This document shows, piece after piece, positions 37,301-46,100 of a DNA stretch of 64,000 bases. Position numbers and translations under genes: made by a program. The notes below the pieces were generated by a model, which was not told the origin of the DNA, ran no database searches, and was given only the letters and a program-made list of their open reading frames with translations. The first letter of the stretch is position 1. Each line of letters opens with the position of its first letter. This DNA comes from Capitulum mitella (lineage: Eukaryota; Arthropoda; Thecostraca; Pollicipedomorpha; Pollicipedidae): positions 33,855,101-33,919,100 of the forward strand of contig CP099840.1 of assembly GCA_030062745.1 (NCBI GenBank). The letters run 5' to 3'.

Positions 37301-38474
37301 CAACGACAACTACGCGATTTAAATATCGCGATTACACCGTTTCGCGCACGTTTTCTTCTAATATGCTTACGTAAGTAGAAACTGAACCCAAATTTTTGAA
37401 ACAAATCATGCAATGGTTCATGTAACATCGTCATGTCTGGTGGACTGGGATACCGTTAGGGTTAAGACATATGTAATGGTAAAATAAACTGAGCACATTT
37501 GTGCCCATGAAAAACTTGCAGAAGAGCAGCTGGCTCGTTAACAGTAAAATATGTTGTAAATGTACCAGACCACTGTGATGACGTATCACACACAATCCAC
37601 TACACTATTAAATGTTTATTCGTTCCAGACTTGCCGGCCTACCATTTCAGAGATGTGTGCGGTTTAAGTCAAAATGATTATTGGACCATGCTGCGTATGG
37701 AAACAAAACGGAATTCTTCGACTTTCAGCTAAATTAGAAAAAATGGCGCCATCCTGCAAGAGTTGGGACGTTCCAAGGCGGTCCACCCGCCTAACTCAAA
37801 GTCAAAGATATGCGTCACACAGAATGAACTTGAGAGAATGGTACCATTCGACCCTGCATCGCATTTCATGAGCGAATGACGGGGATTTCGTGAGTCTGGA
37901 AAACGAAAAAGATAGCCCTCACACTGTAAGAACTTCACTTTTCAGGGACATAGGGCGGGGGCTACATCATAGTATCAGGCGGCAGAAAAGGGAGGTTTCG
38001 TGTCGACTCAAAAGAAGCTACCATTTTATATCACAAAAAATCTGCAAACAAACCAGTGTGCGGTGTACGGCCCACAACACATCGTATGGAACGGATTAAA
38101 TGCCGCAACACAGTGGAATAACCGCTGGTTATGCATTGAGCTTCTAGGGTTACGAGACGGGGTCGAGATTGAAAACACCAGAGGAGCAAAGACAAGACAA
38201 AGTTCCAATGCACTCAACAGTTTGCGCCAGAATATGCATGCGTCATTCTATATGTGTAAGAATATCCACCCTGGTGTGTGGTTAATAAGGCGATAGCGTA
38301 AATACGATGAGTCGTGTAAAAAGGAAAGAGAAAAAAGATCAAACGGGATCTATACCGTTCAGCTCATGGCGGAAGACCAGTAGCCACACCTTTATTGAAG
38401 TCTATTCTGTTGCCGGAGGCCTGCGGGCTGGCGCCGATCAGCACCAGGAGCAGCCACAGAGGCCGGACCGACAT
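14619..38474 (-). CDS. Thrombospondin / cartilage oligomeric matrix protein-like, complete in 20 coding exons
   Basis: Secreted calcium-binding matrix glycoprotein, predicted pentamer. Exons in transcript order: 38390-38474, 31524-31694, 30755-30978, 26373-26517, 25667-25831, 25038-25199, 24377-24496, 23859-24067, 23225-23482, 22751-22855, 22009-22116, 21417-21585, 20775-20952, 20132-20413, 19716-19837, 19290-19377, 18773-18956, 17927-18040, 15019-15142, 14619-14737. All junctions are GT/AG and in phase, giving 1043 residues, near the size of other arthropod thrombospondins. Domains: signal peptide about 1-22; laminin-G-like about 30-190; coiled coil about 223-257; six EGF-like modules about 264-530; type 3 repeats about 530-795; L-lectin-like C-terminus to 1043. 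Three RGD motifs sit in the type 3 region. There are no type 1 or VWC modules, as in the COMP/TSP-3/4/5 class. Least certain are the exon 3 donor (30755), the exon 4 acceptor (26517; 26478 also keeps frame) and the exon 6 acceptor. Confidence 0.94.
15590..16025. repeat. Three tandem copies of a roughly 145-155 bp unit with TCAAGGTCA motifs
   Basis: Each copy runs from a 'gggtca..aaggtca' block through GTGACCTGATCCAGATTTGC to a 'cattcaaaga' block. The third copy is the most diverged. TCAAGGTCA occurs at 15603-15611, 15619-15627 and 15777-15785. It lies in a thrombospondin intron. Confidence 0.8.
16084..16149. repeat. (TA)n(TG)n microsatellite
   Basis: A pure TA run passes directly into a pure TG run, in a thrombospondin intron next to the 150-bp tandem repeat. 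Confidence 0.95.
18080..18123. repeat. Perfect 44-bp palindrome
   Basis: The two 22-bp halves are exact reverse complements with no spacer (left half starts CAGCCGCCACGG, right half ends CCGTGGCGGCTG). Each half also contains a near-palindrome CCACGGTTACCGTGG. It lies 40-83 nt upstream of the exon 18 acceptor of the thrombospondin gene (intron ends at 18041), in the branch-point zone. Confidence 0.95.
20132..22116 (-). CDS. Thrombospondin exons 11-14: type 3 calcium-binding repeats
   Basis: Exons 22009-22116, 21417-21585, 20775-20952 and 20132-20413 encode successive DNCP...NxDQ-D-D-DG-GDACD repeats that wrap calcium. RGD occurs at residues 606-608, 726-728 and 762-764, and two of these sit in the conserved DGRGDAC context used for integrin contact in other thrombospondins. 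Residues 731-737 are seven consecutive Asp encoded by a pure GAC run, a slippage-prone trinucleotide inside an essential domain. Confidence 0.92.
22236..22593. repeat. Duplicated about 105-bp segment, each copy followed by long (TA)n arrays
   Basis: The text from 'gtgtttcatgg' through 'acgttttaaagaaa' to 'gcgcagcatg' appears at about 22250-22345 and again at about 22451-22545 with few differences. TA arrays fill 22347-22450 and 22549-22593. It lies in the thrombospondin intron between exons 10 and 11. Confidence 0.9.
22751..25199 (-). CDS. Thrombospondin exons 6-10: six EGF-like modules
   Basis: Five exons (25038-25199, 24377-24496, 23859-24067, 23225-23482, 22751-22855) encode six cysteine-rich modules. 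Most carry the thrombospondin signature RCGPCP-GF-GDG--C. Module 4 has DECE and module 5 has DINECDEG, the calcium-binding EGF start; the others lack it. Vertebrate COMP has four such modules, so this protein is longer here. Exon 10 ends in the C-terminal half of module 6 plus DTDLDRFPD, the entry into the type 3 repeats. Confidence 0.9.
25294..25341. repeat. (CA)n microsatellite
   Basis: A pure CA run in the thrombospondin intron between exons 5 and 6. Confidence 0.95.
25510..25680 (-). repeat. 33-bp minisatellite copying the exon 5 splice donor
   Basis: Units of 33 bp on the minus strand encode GQSD-RSSGVT if read through. CAG|GTCAGT donors occur after 25667, 25634 and 25601 (33 apart); the copy at 25568 has GGCCAGT instead. 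A further copy of the exon end plus donor (GCCGACCAG|GTCAGT) lies at 25524. The first three donors share codon phase; the last does not. Confidence 0.85.
25667..26517 (-). CDS. Thrombospondin exons 4-5: laminin-G end and pentamer coiled coil
   Basis: Exon 4 (26373-26517) completes the N-domain ([18 protein letters not shown]). Exon 5 (25667-25831) holds an unbroken 3-4 hydrophobic spacing: L223, M227, L230, I234, L237, L241, Q244, T248, I251, I255. It ends in C258-D-A-C261, matching the CDAC that covalently locks the COMP pentamer. Q244 lines up with the core glutamine of the COMP channel. This supports homopentamer formation. The downstream donor CCAG|GTCAGT lies within a minisatellite that copies it. 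Confidence 0.9.
30755..31694 (-). CDS. Thrombospondin exons 2-3: N-terminal laminin-G-like domain
   Basis: Exon 2 (31524-31694) has a strong acceptor (GTTCTTTTCAG) and encodes strands including FFLVFRDIR and [18 protein letters not shown]. Exon 3 (30755-30978) encodes ESLVLHVRQ and [13 protein letters not shown], the usual thrombospondin-N 'xLYVDC' strand. The acceptor at CTCGACAG (exon start 30978) was preferred over CTTACCAG 11 bases upstream because only the former keeps phase. The exon 3 donor in a GTGGTGGGT context is ambiguous by a few bases. Confidence 0.8.
32100..33150. repeat. Degenerate GGGGCCC minisatellite, about 30-bp unit (locus 2)
   Basis: Units of the type CTGGCCTGTAAAGGGGCCC repeat through the block with much drift. 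The core and spacing resemble the array at 10.7-12.2 kb, suggesting one family. Confidence 0.7.
33430..33490 (-). mobile_element. Fragment of the dispersed GGCGYAGCCAGG-type repeat
   Basis: On the minus strand GTGACGTAGCCAAGATTTTG is followed by G-rich text, the same layout as the other fragments in this window. Confidence 0.4.
38390..38474 (-). CDS. Thrombospondin exon 1: start codon and signal peptide
   Basis: The ATG is at 38472-38474. The exon encodes 28 residues beginning [20 protein letters not shown], a classic secretion signal with likely cleavage near ASG. It ends with one extra base at a donor AAAG|GTGTGG. That base joins the first two bases of exon 2 to make Glu29. The intron that follows is 6.7 kb. 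A 5' untranslated exon could exist upstream, inside or beyond the minisatellite at 38.57-39.11 kb. Confidence 0.85.
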
Positions 38475-38569
38475 GCTGTCGCCTGGCGGTGGACGGTGCT
38501 GGAGCCGGCTCCTCCCGCTGCGGCCGAGGCTACACTGCAGCCCGGCCGGCGGCACGGCGCCTTCCCCGA

Positions 38570-39115
38570 CCGGGGCAGGCGAGGGCGGCGTCTGATCATG
38601 GGACACCACCGCCCCAGAGCCTGAACAGGGTACACCACCGCCCCTCCTCCCCCTCTCTCCCAGGCCGGGGCAGGCGAGGACGGCGTCTGATCATGGGACA
38701 CCACCGCCCCAGAGCCTGAACAGGGTACACCACCGCCCCTCCTCTCCTCCCCTCCCCGACCGGGGCAGGCGAGGGCGGCGTCTGAACAGGGAACGCCACC
38801 GCCCCCAGGGTCTCGACAGGGCACACCACCTTCCCCAGAGTCTGGACAGGGCACACCACTGCCCCCTTCCCGCCACTGCCCCCCCCCCCACCGGAGCAGG
38901 CGAGGGCGGCGTTGAAACAGGGAATACCATCACCCCCAGAGCCTGAGCAGGGTATACCACCGCTTTCCCCACCCCTCCCCGACCGGGGCAGACCAGGACG
39001 GCATCTGAACAGGGCACATCACCGCCCCTAGGGTCTGAACAAAGCACAGTACCGCCCCCAGGGTCTGAACACGGTACACCACCCCCTCCCAGGGCCTGAA
39101 CAGGGGACACCATCG
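38570..39115. repeat. Minisatellite at the 5' flank of the thrombospondin gene
   Basis: Two alternating modules repeat: GACCGGGGCAGGCGAGG-like and CTGAACAGGG-ACACCACCGCC-like, with sub-units near 30 bp and higher-order units of about 120 bp. The array starts about 95 bp upstream of the thrombospondin ATG, so it overlaps the likely promoter or 5' leader. Confidence 0.85.
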
Positions 39116-39119
39116 TTGC

Positions 39120-40601
39120 AGCACCGGGGTAGACAGGCAGACAGACAAAGAAGGAAGGAAAGAAAGACAGACAGAAAGAGGGGGACAAACGGGGCCAGAG
39201 AGTAGCGTCGTCCCGGGAGCGACTTATAAGGAGTACCTCTGCTGTTCTCGTTGTTCACACGACAGAGGACAGCACTGTCCCCTGACCGATTCGTGAAGAC
39301 GTTATGCTGAATAGCGAACAGCCGAACTAAAACGAGGACTTCCGAATTAAACGAGGACAGAACATTCCGATCACAAAAGACGTCTGGTTGGAAAGGAAAT
39401 GCAGACCCTTAAATCTAGCTATAAGAGCATGGAGAAACGTTGATCCTCCAAGGCTTTTATAACCATCAAGACAAGGAGGGTCTGGATTTAAGTCGAGCAG
39501 AGTCAAGGTTGTGTGGAGCGCTGACATAGGCTGTTCAGGCGGCGACAAACGGAGGCAGCATTGAGAGCAGTCACCTTTTGGCACAAAGTAAAGCGAAAGG
39601 GAACATAAAGTGAGAAAAGGCATTCAAGTATTGATTTTTTAAGATGTGTAATTTTTGATGACAACGTTTTGGATGAAATCCATTTCATTCGTCTGTTTTC
39701 TCGTTTGTATGTTCTATTTTTGTCAGAGAACAGAAATGAGCAAGACAGGAGTTTTCCTGCGTGTTCCTCGAGGTAAAAGCATTTTTGATTTAATGTTTCG
39801 GTCTTGCTGCCGTAGTGAATAAATGACCGCTATGACCTTCAGGAAACCCGTACCGAATTGTGCTAGCCCAAATTAAATGAAATATTATAATGCTATAGAC
39901 GAGTACATCAAGCACTGCAAGAAACGCTACCCTGTGTCCTTTACGCTGGGCATACGGAACCATATTTCACCATGCAACACGACTTTGTGGCCAATGTATG
40001 TATGATACAGTGTGCAGATGAATAGTCAAAATGCATTTTTGTGGAAAGCTTTTTGCTGAATACAGCTAAGCAAGTGCTTTTCAAGCGAATGTCTTTTATC
40101 GCCAATGCAGTTTACAAATTGAAGAACGCGAACGGTACAATGACGGCTGTTTTTCTTGCTGAAATTCCAAATCCCGGAATGGATTCAAACAACACAAAAA
40201 GTCCAATGTTATTTTGTCGACAGCCAGTCAGCCGAATGTCCCAGCAGACGTCTCACTAACGCCTGACGAGCAAAAACATTTGAATCAAGACATAGACGCT
40301 TGATTCCGGGACGCTGTGCGTTCTAACTCACAAAAAGTGAACAACCGACATTGGCTGGAGACAGTCCTACCGATACATAAGAAAGTCGTTCTTCTTTTCT
40401 CTTCTAACGGTTGTAGGAATCTTTACTCTGTGCTGCCATCTGAGACGTCTGATTGTGCTGCCATCTGAGACGTCTGATTCTGCTGTCATCTGAGCTCTCA
40501 TTTTATCTAGGCCAGCTAGTCCTGGCACTCAGGAGGGAGGTTACTGCTGACGGATTCAGACCATACGCGAACAGAGGGCCAACCTCTTCATCCGCACAAC
40601 T
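39120..40601. other. Intergenic, nothing recognised apart from a small repeat
   Basis: Only a 25-bp unit (TGCTGCCATCTGAGACGTCT...) repeated about 2.6 times at 40431-40498 stands out. No exon or RNA gene seen. Confidence 0.5.
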
Positions 40602-40605
40602 TTAA

Positions 40606-41815
40606 CCCTATTCCCGGCAGGGGGGACGGAATCCGCCCCCCCTCGGGTTTTTTGCTTGCCAATTCCAGGCTTTTTGACGCAGCTTCACGAAACTTAGTCA
40701 CTTTTCCTAGCTATTCCTTCTACGCGCCGTGACAAAATTTCAAAATTCCAATTTGCTCAGGGGCGGAGCCAGGCAACGTTTTTGGGAGGCATCTCAGGTC
40801 ATTTTTGGCCATGTTGAGGGTAAAAGGAAAATGTCTGCCAAAAACAGAGTTTTTAAGATAGAACTTACTTCTTTATATGAATATATAGCTAAATAGTTGG
40901 GCAATGTGCATATGTAATTTTGTTTATCTGAGGTCACTTTACAAGGTCAGGTCAAGGTCAAAAGTAAAAATTTGTTTTTTTCGCAATAATTTCGGCGCCG
41001 TTTTTTCAAATGCCAAACCCGGAATATATATGACGTAGAACGATGCTCTCTACTTGTGTACCAAGTTTCAGCTTGATATCAGGTCAGGTCACGGAGCTAT
41101 GACCTAAAATGTCAGTGCACGTACCCTATATCGCAAAAGCCAAAAAATGAATTTTTTGGAATAGAGTGAATTTGATCGATTAAAAACGTTTACAGATAAT
41201 ATTGAATGCACACGACATCATTCCAGGTGACCCCAAGGTCACTGGAGGTCATTTAAGGTCAAAGGTCACAAGTTGATCTGAGAAACGTGTGACCATGACA
41301 GTTGCCCCTTTTTTATGTCCCTGGCACCGCCTATGCTAACATTATACAAACATTGTAATGCGATTTGTACTTCTTTAGCATAACATGACTAGCAGAAGCT
41401 AAAAAAGTGTTTTGGCCTCTTTTGTTCATTCCGTTATTGGAAAACTAATCCCCCTATTTTTGAAACCCTGTGAACGCCCATGAATTTTCTCAAAATTTTA
41501 AATTTGCATACCCATGGTAAAAGCCCTATCCATAATCTCTCGATTGATGCCAGTTTCATCGAAATCGGTCCATAAACAACGGAATTATAAGAAGTCAAAA
41601 AGCACCCCCCCATTTTGACATTGTTGCCCCCCTGTATCCACAAATTTCAAAATTTTGAAAATTTCTTTTTATCAAAATGTAGTTCACGTCACGGCAAATC
41701 GATTGCCGTTTGTTGCGATGAAATCGGATAAGTAGTTCTCGAGATCTCAGGGGGGGGCCGAATCCGCCCCCCCTGCCGGGAATCGGCCATACCGTCTAGC
41801 CCTCCGGGAATAGGG
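40606..41815. mobile_element. Complete piggyBac-like MITE, family B (1210 bp)
   Basis: The left end CCCTATTCCCGG and right end CCGGGAATAGGG are inverted repeats. They are flanked exactly by TTAA at 40602-40605 and 41816-41819, the piggyBac target duplication. A subterminal block (ATTCCCGGCAGGGGGG then CGGAATCCGCCCC) also occurs inverted at the other end, displaced about 30 bp inwards. The interior is non-coding, with several AGGTCA motifs. No transposase; presumably mobilised in trans. Confidence 0.8.
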
Positions 41816-42343
41816 TTAAACCTACTTCCGAATGCTGACACCCACCCCCTCGGAAGTCGGCCGATATGTTCTTCTATTTTTGCAAATTAGTATATATGTG
41901 ATGTTATATGTTCAGAACTGACTCCGTACAACTGACGGAAAACGGTAACCCAAAAGACGTTTCAGCGCTGGATTTCCCAGCGAAAGGGAGGCCATGACCC
42001 CGATGGCCTCTGGATCCGCCAGTGGGAAGGGCGCAGTGATTATAACTCACAACCAATACGCCAAATGGAAACGACTAGTACAAAGAAAAGGTTGTGCAAC
42101 TAAAATTTATTGCACATCGCGATAAATGTTGATAGCATTGTCTCAACAAATAAATAGCGATACGGTGCATAGTTTTCCCACCGCGCCGAACTTTTTCCCA
42201 CAGCGTCATAGAAGTATACTCTGCAGCCTTGTGCAAGGCGTCGTATGATCAACGACGTGTTGTGCACGCGTTTGTCAAACAGTCACCGAAGGTCTGTGGT
42301 CAAAACAAAGTCGCCAACTAAATAAAGTCTCTAGCGTAATGAT

Positions 42344-42349
42344 TTTATT
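42344..42349 (-). terminator. Possible poly(A) signal of the GH31 gene
   Basis: AATAAA on the minus strand, about 370 nt past the stop codon. It is a short motif in AT-rich DNA, so weak. Confidence 0.3.
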
Positions 42350-42714
42350 ATAATGATAATGATAAAATAGCGTCTGATTGCCGAGCGTAACATTCTGTGA
42401 AACATTGCGTTATATTGTGGGAAACGTGGCACATTGTGGGGAACTATTCCTGTCAGCCTGCAGATCGTCAAAGTTCTCAGCAAGGTTGCCAAATAAGATA
42501 TTTAAAAGAACGAAAGATAGCATTAATAACGTGAGTATCGTGCATTCAAACTGTCATTGGAATAAGATATGATAATTTTGCAATTTCGATGTTTTCCTGA
42601 CACGGGCAGGGTACGCTAAACTGTAAGGAAGACGGCAATACCCGGTGCCAGACAAAGGAACAACACAAACAGCACCATCGCTGTCGTGCGCAGCACCGAC
42701 ATCCGAAGCTGCAG

Positions 42715-43137
42715 CTACCACCAGACGATTTCGGCCGTCTGATACTGACACCAGTCGAGCACCAGGCCCTGGATCAGCAGCGACGGCGGCTTCATGCTCT
42801 GGCTGACCGTCAGAAACTCGTGGACCTGCGTCCCCCCGTGATCCGTCAGCACGGCAGTCATGTTCGACACCTCCTTCATGATGCCGAACACCTTGAGCTG
42901 GTCCAGCACGGACGTGTAGCCGTTCGAGTGGTAGAAGTCACAGAATCTGCCGTCGAGGTTGGAGGTGATGGTGATGTTCGTGTTGCGGACGGAGAGGTCC
43001 ACCGTCTGCGGCTCGATGGTGTCGTTGCCAGGCAGGTAGACCGAGCCGGAGGCCGTGTAGTCGCCCTCACAGGAGAGCGCGATCGTCACCGAGTAGTTGC
43101 CGATTGTGCGCTGCTCCTCCATCGTTTGTCCAGGTTG
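42715..43137 (-). CDS. GH31 gene exon 4: C-terminal beta domain
   Basis: The acceptor TTTTGTCACAG joins in phase 0 to give VIFNQQPGQTM, the place where active members carry the conserved strand ending near 'QQP'. The exon continues with ASGSVYLPGND, matching the usual ASGxLYxDDG turn, and ends EIVWW at a TAG (42715-42717). There is no second membrane span. Confidence 0.87.
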   Translation of the reverse strand, partial: QPGQTMEEQRTIGNYSVTIALSCEGDYTASGSVYLPGNDTIEPQTVDLSVRNTNITITSNLDGRFCDFYHSNGYTSVLDQLKVFGIMKEVSNMTAVLTDHGGTQVHEFLTVSQSMKPPSLLIQGLVLDWCQYQTAEIVWW

Positions 43138-46100
43138 CTGTGACAAAACGCGTCATCGTCAGCTGGTTTCGGCTAATCTGTGCTGCACACGACAGATAAT
43201 GTTGATACTTGTATCGCAAAGGCCTCAGATATGGCGTTGTCGTATCGTTCGCATCGGTGTATGGGCTTCTCGTCACCATAGCTTATACTAGTATCGTTCA
43301 CAGCATCAAAAGGAGGACAGTGCTCTGTACCCTCAATATCGTACATATCGACCATTTCAAAATCTTGAACAACGCATGTGTCAGTTTCCCCTGTCTTTTT
43401 GTTTTGTTAAGTTTACTGATGCATGTCGACCTGCCAAACAATTCCTTGACATAACGTTTTTTTCCTGTTCCACCCAAACGTACTGAAAATATGAGCATGC
43501 TGATGATTATTTTTTCCCCCTAAATAACAATCCAAGTGAACAAAAATAATGCCCCAGTGGCTCATGTCATTCGAACCCTGAAGCAGTACACATCCCCGAA
43601 TCCTCTCAGCCACCGTTCGGCTCTCGTGCAGTGTACCTGGTTGAAGATGACTGTGCCGGAGCGCTGGTAGATCAGGGTCTGCTGCGACGGCACCGGCAGC
43701 GTTACCCAGCCCGGTCCGGACTCCACCTTGGGTCGGTACCCCTGGAAGTACTCGTACCAGCACAGGCCGGGCAGGTACAGCCGCACCTCCAGCTGCTTCT
43801 CCTCCAGCGCCGGCGCCACCATGAGCGCAGGCCCCAGCAGCAGCTGCTCGTCGATGGCCCAGGTGACGTTGTCCTCGGCGAACTCGTACCAGAGCGGGCG
43901 CAGCGGCGGCGCGCCAGTGCGGGCCGCCTCCGCCAGCAGCGAGAAGTGGTACGGCGCGAACACGTACCGCTGCCGGATCTGCAGCATCGTCTGGATCAGG
44001 GACGCCTCGCTCAGGTGCGGCGGGTTGCGCGGCGCGTGGCCGGCCTCGTAGAAGCTGACCGCCAGCGGCAGGTAGGGCACCAGCTGGTACCAGAGCAGGC
44101 AGAGCGCCTCGAACCGGTCGACGTCCTCGGCCGAGATGTGCGTCGAGTTGCGCGAGCCGCAGACCGGGTAGCCGCTCTGCGGCACGCCGTACAGCCCCAG
44201 CTCGAGCGCCTGCACCAGCGCCAGCTTCAGGCTGGTCCAGTCGGCCGTGAGGCCGGCCGCCAGCTGGCCGCCGTGGGCGCCGCTGCCCGGACCTGTGGCC
44301 GTGCTGGTCAGCAGGAGGCCGGGCCGGCCGGTGCCGGCCGCCGCCCGCACCGCCGCCGTCTGCGCTCGCCCGTAGACGTTGTGCAGCGCCAGGTGGTCCG
44401 CGGCACCCTGCCGCGCCGACATGCAGACGGTGCCGTTCGAGAGCGTGCCAGACTCGCCGACGTTGGGCACGAACGGCAGCGCGTCGGCTTCGCAGTCGTC
44501 CGGCGCGTCGTTGGCCGGCGCGTTCCGCATCAGGAAGACGCCGTCGACGCCGTAGTCGTCGAAGAGCTTGTCGTAGAGCGGCTTCAGCCAGGTGAGGGTG
44601 TCGGGGTTGGCGTAGTCGACGTACGAGACGTTCCAGGTGCGGTTGCCTGCGGCGTCGTGCAGCTCACCGTAGAAGTTGTCCGTGTCGTTGGCGTTGCGCA
44701 GCAGAAGGTCGGCCTCGTCGGCCTGCCGGTACGGCTCGTACAGCTCGGGCTGCGGCTCGCCGAGCGGCTGCCGGTGCAGCGGCAGCTGCGGCCAGCTGAC
44801 GGTCGTCAGCCGGCGGCCGAGCTGTCGCAGCTTCTCGCCGCCGTCCCGGAACGCCTGTTCCATCTCCTCGCCGGGCTCCACGCCGAACGGCAGCAGCGCG
44901 TCGGCGTCGACGCAGTCCGACTCGAACGGCACGGTGCGGTTCAGCATCGTCTCCAGCACGTCGGTGAAGCTGGCGGCGTCGTCCTGGCGGCACATGTGGA
45001 AGCCGAGCGACCAGAGCGGCGGCATGCGCGGCCGGCCCACCAGCCGGGTGTACTGTTCTGAGACGAGCGCCGGCGTCGGCCCGGCGAACACGTGCAGCCG
45101 CAGGCGGCCGGCCAGCAGACGCAGCGTCACGGTCGGCCCGGGCAGCAGCTGCGCCTCCAGCGGCGCCAGCGTCTCCACGTACACGCCGTGCGCGGCGCCG
45201 TCCGGCTCCAGGCCCACGTAGAACGGGTGGAAGCCCTCCGAGAAGAGGACCGGCCGCGAGAAGAGCGCCGTGCGCAGCGGGCTGTCGAACTGGCGCTGCA
45301 GGCTCGGGTGGAACGCCTGGCCCAGCCCGAACACGGCCGTCGACGCCGGCACCAGCGTCAGCTCGGTGAAGAGCTCGCTGACGATCGTCGCGCCGAGCCG
45401 CGTGTCGAGCAGCCGCCGGCCGCTGCTGTTGCGCGCCACCACCGCGTAGAAGTCCCAGTCGTCGCCGATGTTGGACGTCACCGTCAGCTCACCGTCGACG
45501 GTGACGATCTGCGACTCTGCGACGGTCGTCGGCTCGCCCAGCTCCAGCACGGCGTGGTCCTGCTCCGGGCACCAGGCGCGCGCGTGCAGCCGAGGCCGCT
45601 GCGGCGTGCCGTACGGCGTGCGGGCGTCGCGGCCGGCCGCCTCGTCCGCGTACGAGTACGCCCTGAGATCGGCCAGCACGTCCGAGTCGTTCTTCCCGGC
45701 CGAGTCGATCTTGAACGTGTAGGAGGCGGGCAGCGAGTGGAAACAGCTGGCCGGCGCGTCTGCAGCGTTGCCCTGGTCGTACCAGCAGCAGCCGGCCATG
45801 GCGCACTGCCTGTCCGTCACGTTCGCCTGCCCCACCAGGCACGGGAACCTGTCACAGAGCCGTCAGTCACATTCCACACGGCACAACAGGCGCGGAAACC
45901 TGCCACACCGAGCCGTCACATTTCACAAAGGGCTGTCACGTTCAGGTGGACCGACGAGGTTACCGGAGCTTGCCGCCGCGGTACGTCAGATTGCAGGTGG
46001 CTCTGCAGTGCAGTGGGATCTGTCACGGGAAGCCGTCATATTTGCAGGGCCCGACCAGAGCACGAGGACCCCTCACCGTGAGACGTCAAATTCAATCGGC

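Larger units (their letters stand above)
31700..38389 (-). other. Thrombospondin intron 1 (6.7 kb), repeat-rich
   Basis: Holds the GGGGCCC minisatellite at 32.1-33.15 kb, a short dispersed-repeat scrap at 33.43-33.49 kb, and AGGTCA-rich text near 35.2-35.4 kb. I see no nested gene. A segment at 35708-35806 (plus) is open and ends at a possible donor (GTGTCG|GTAAGG), without recognisable protein. Confidence 0.6.

Noticed and set aside
43631-46081. Long plus-strand open frames opposite the GH31 exon
   Set aside because: These are antisense shadows of very GC-rich codons; only the minus strand gives GH31 and trefoil motifs and in-phase splice sites.
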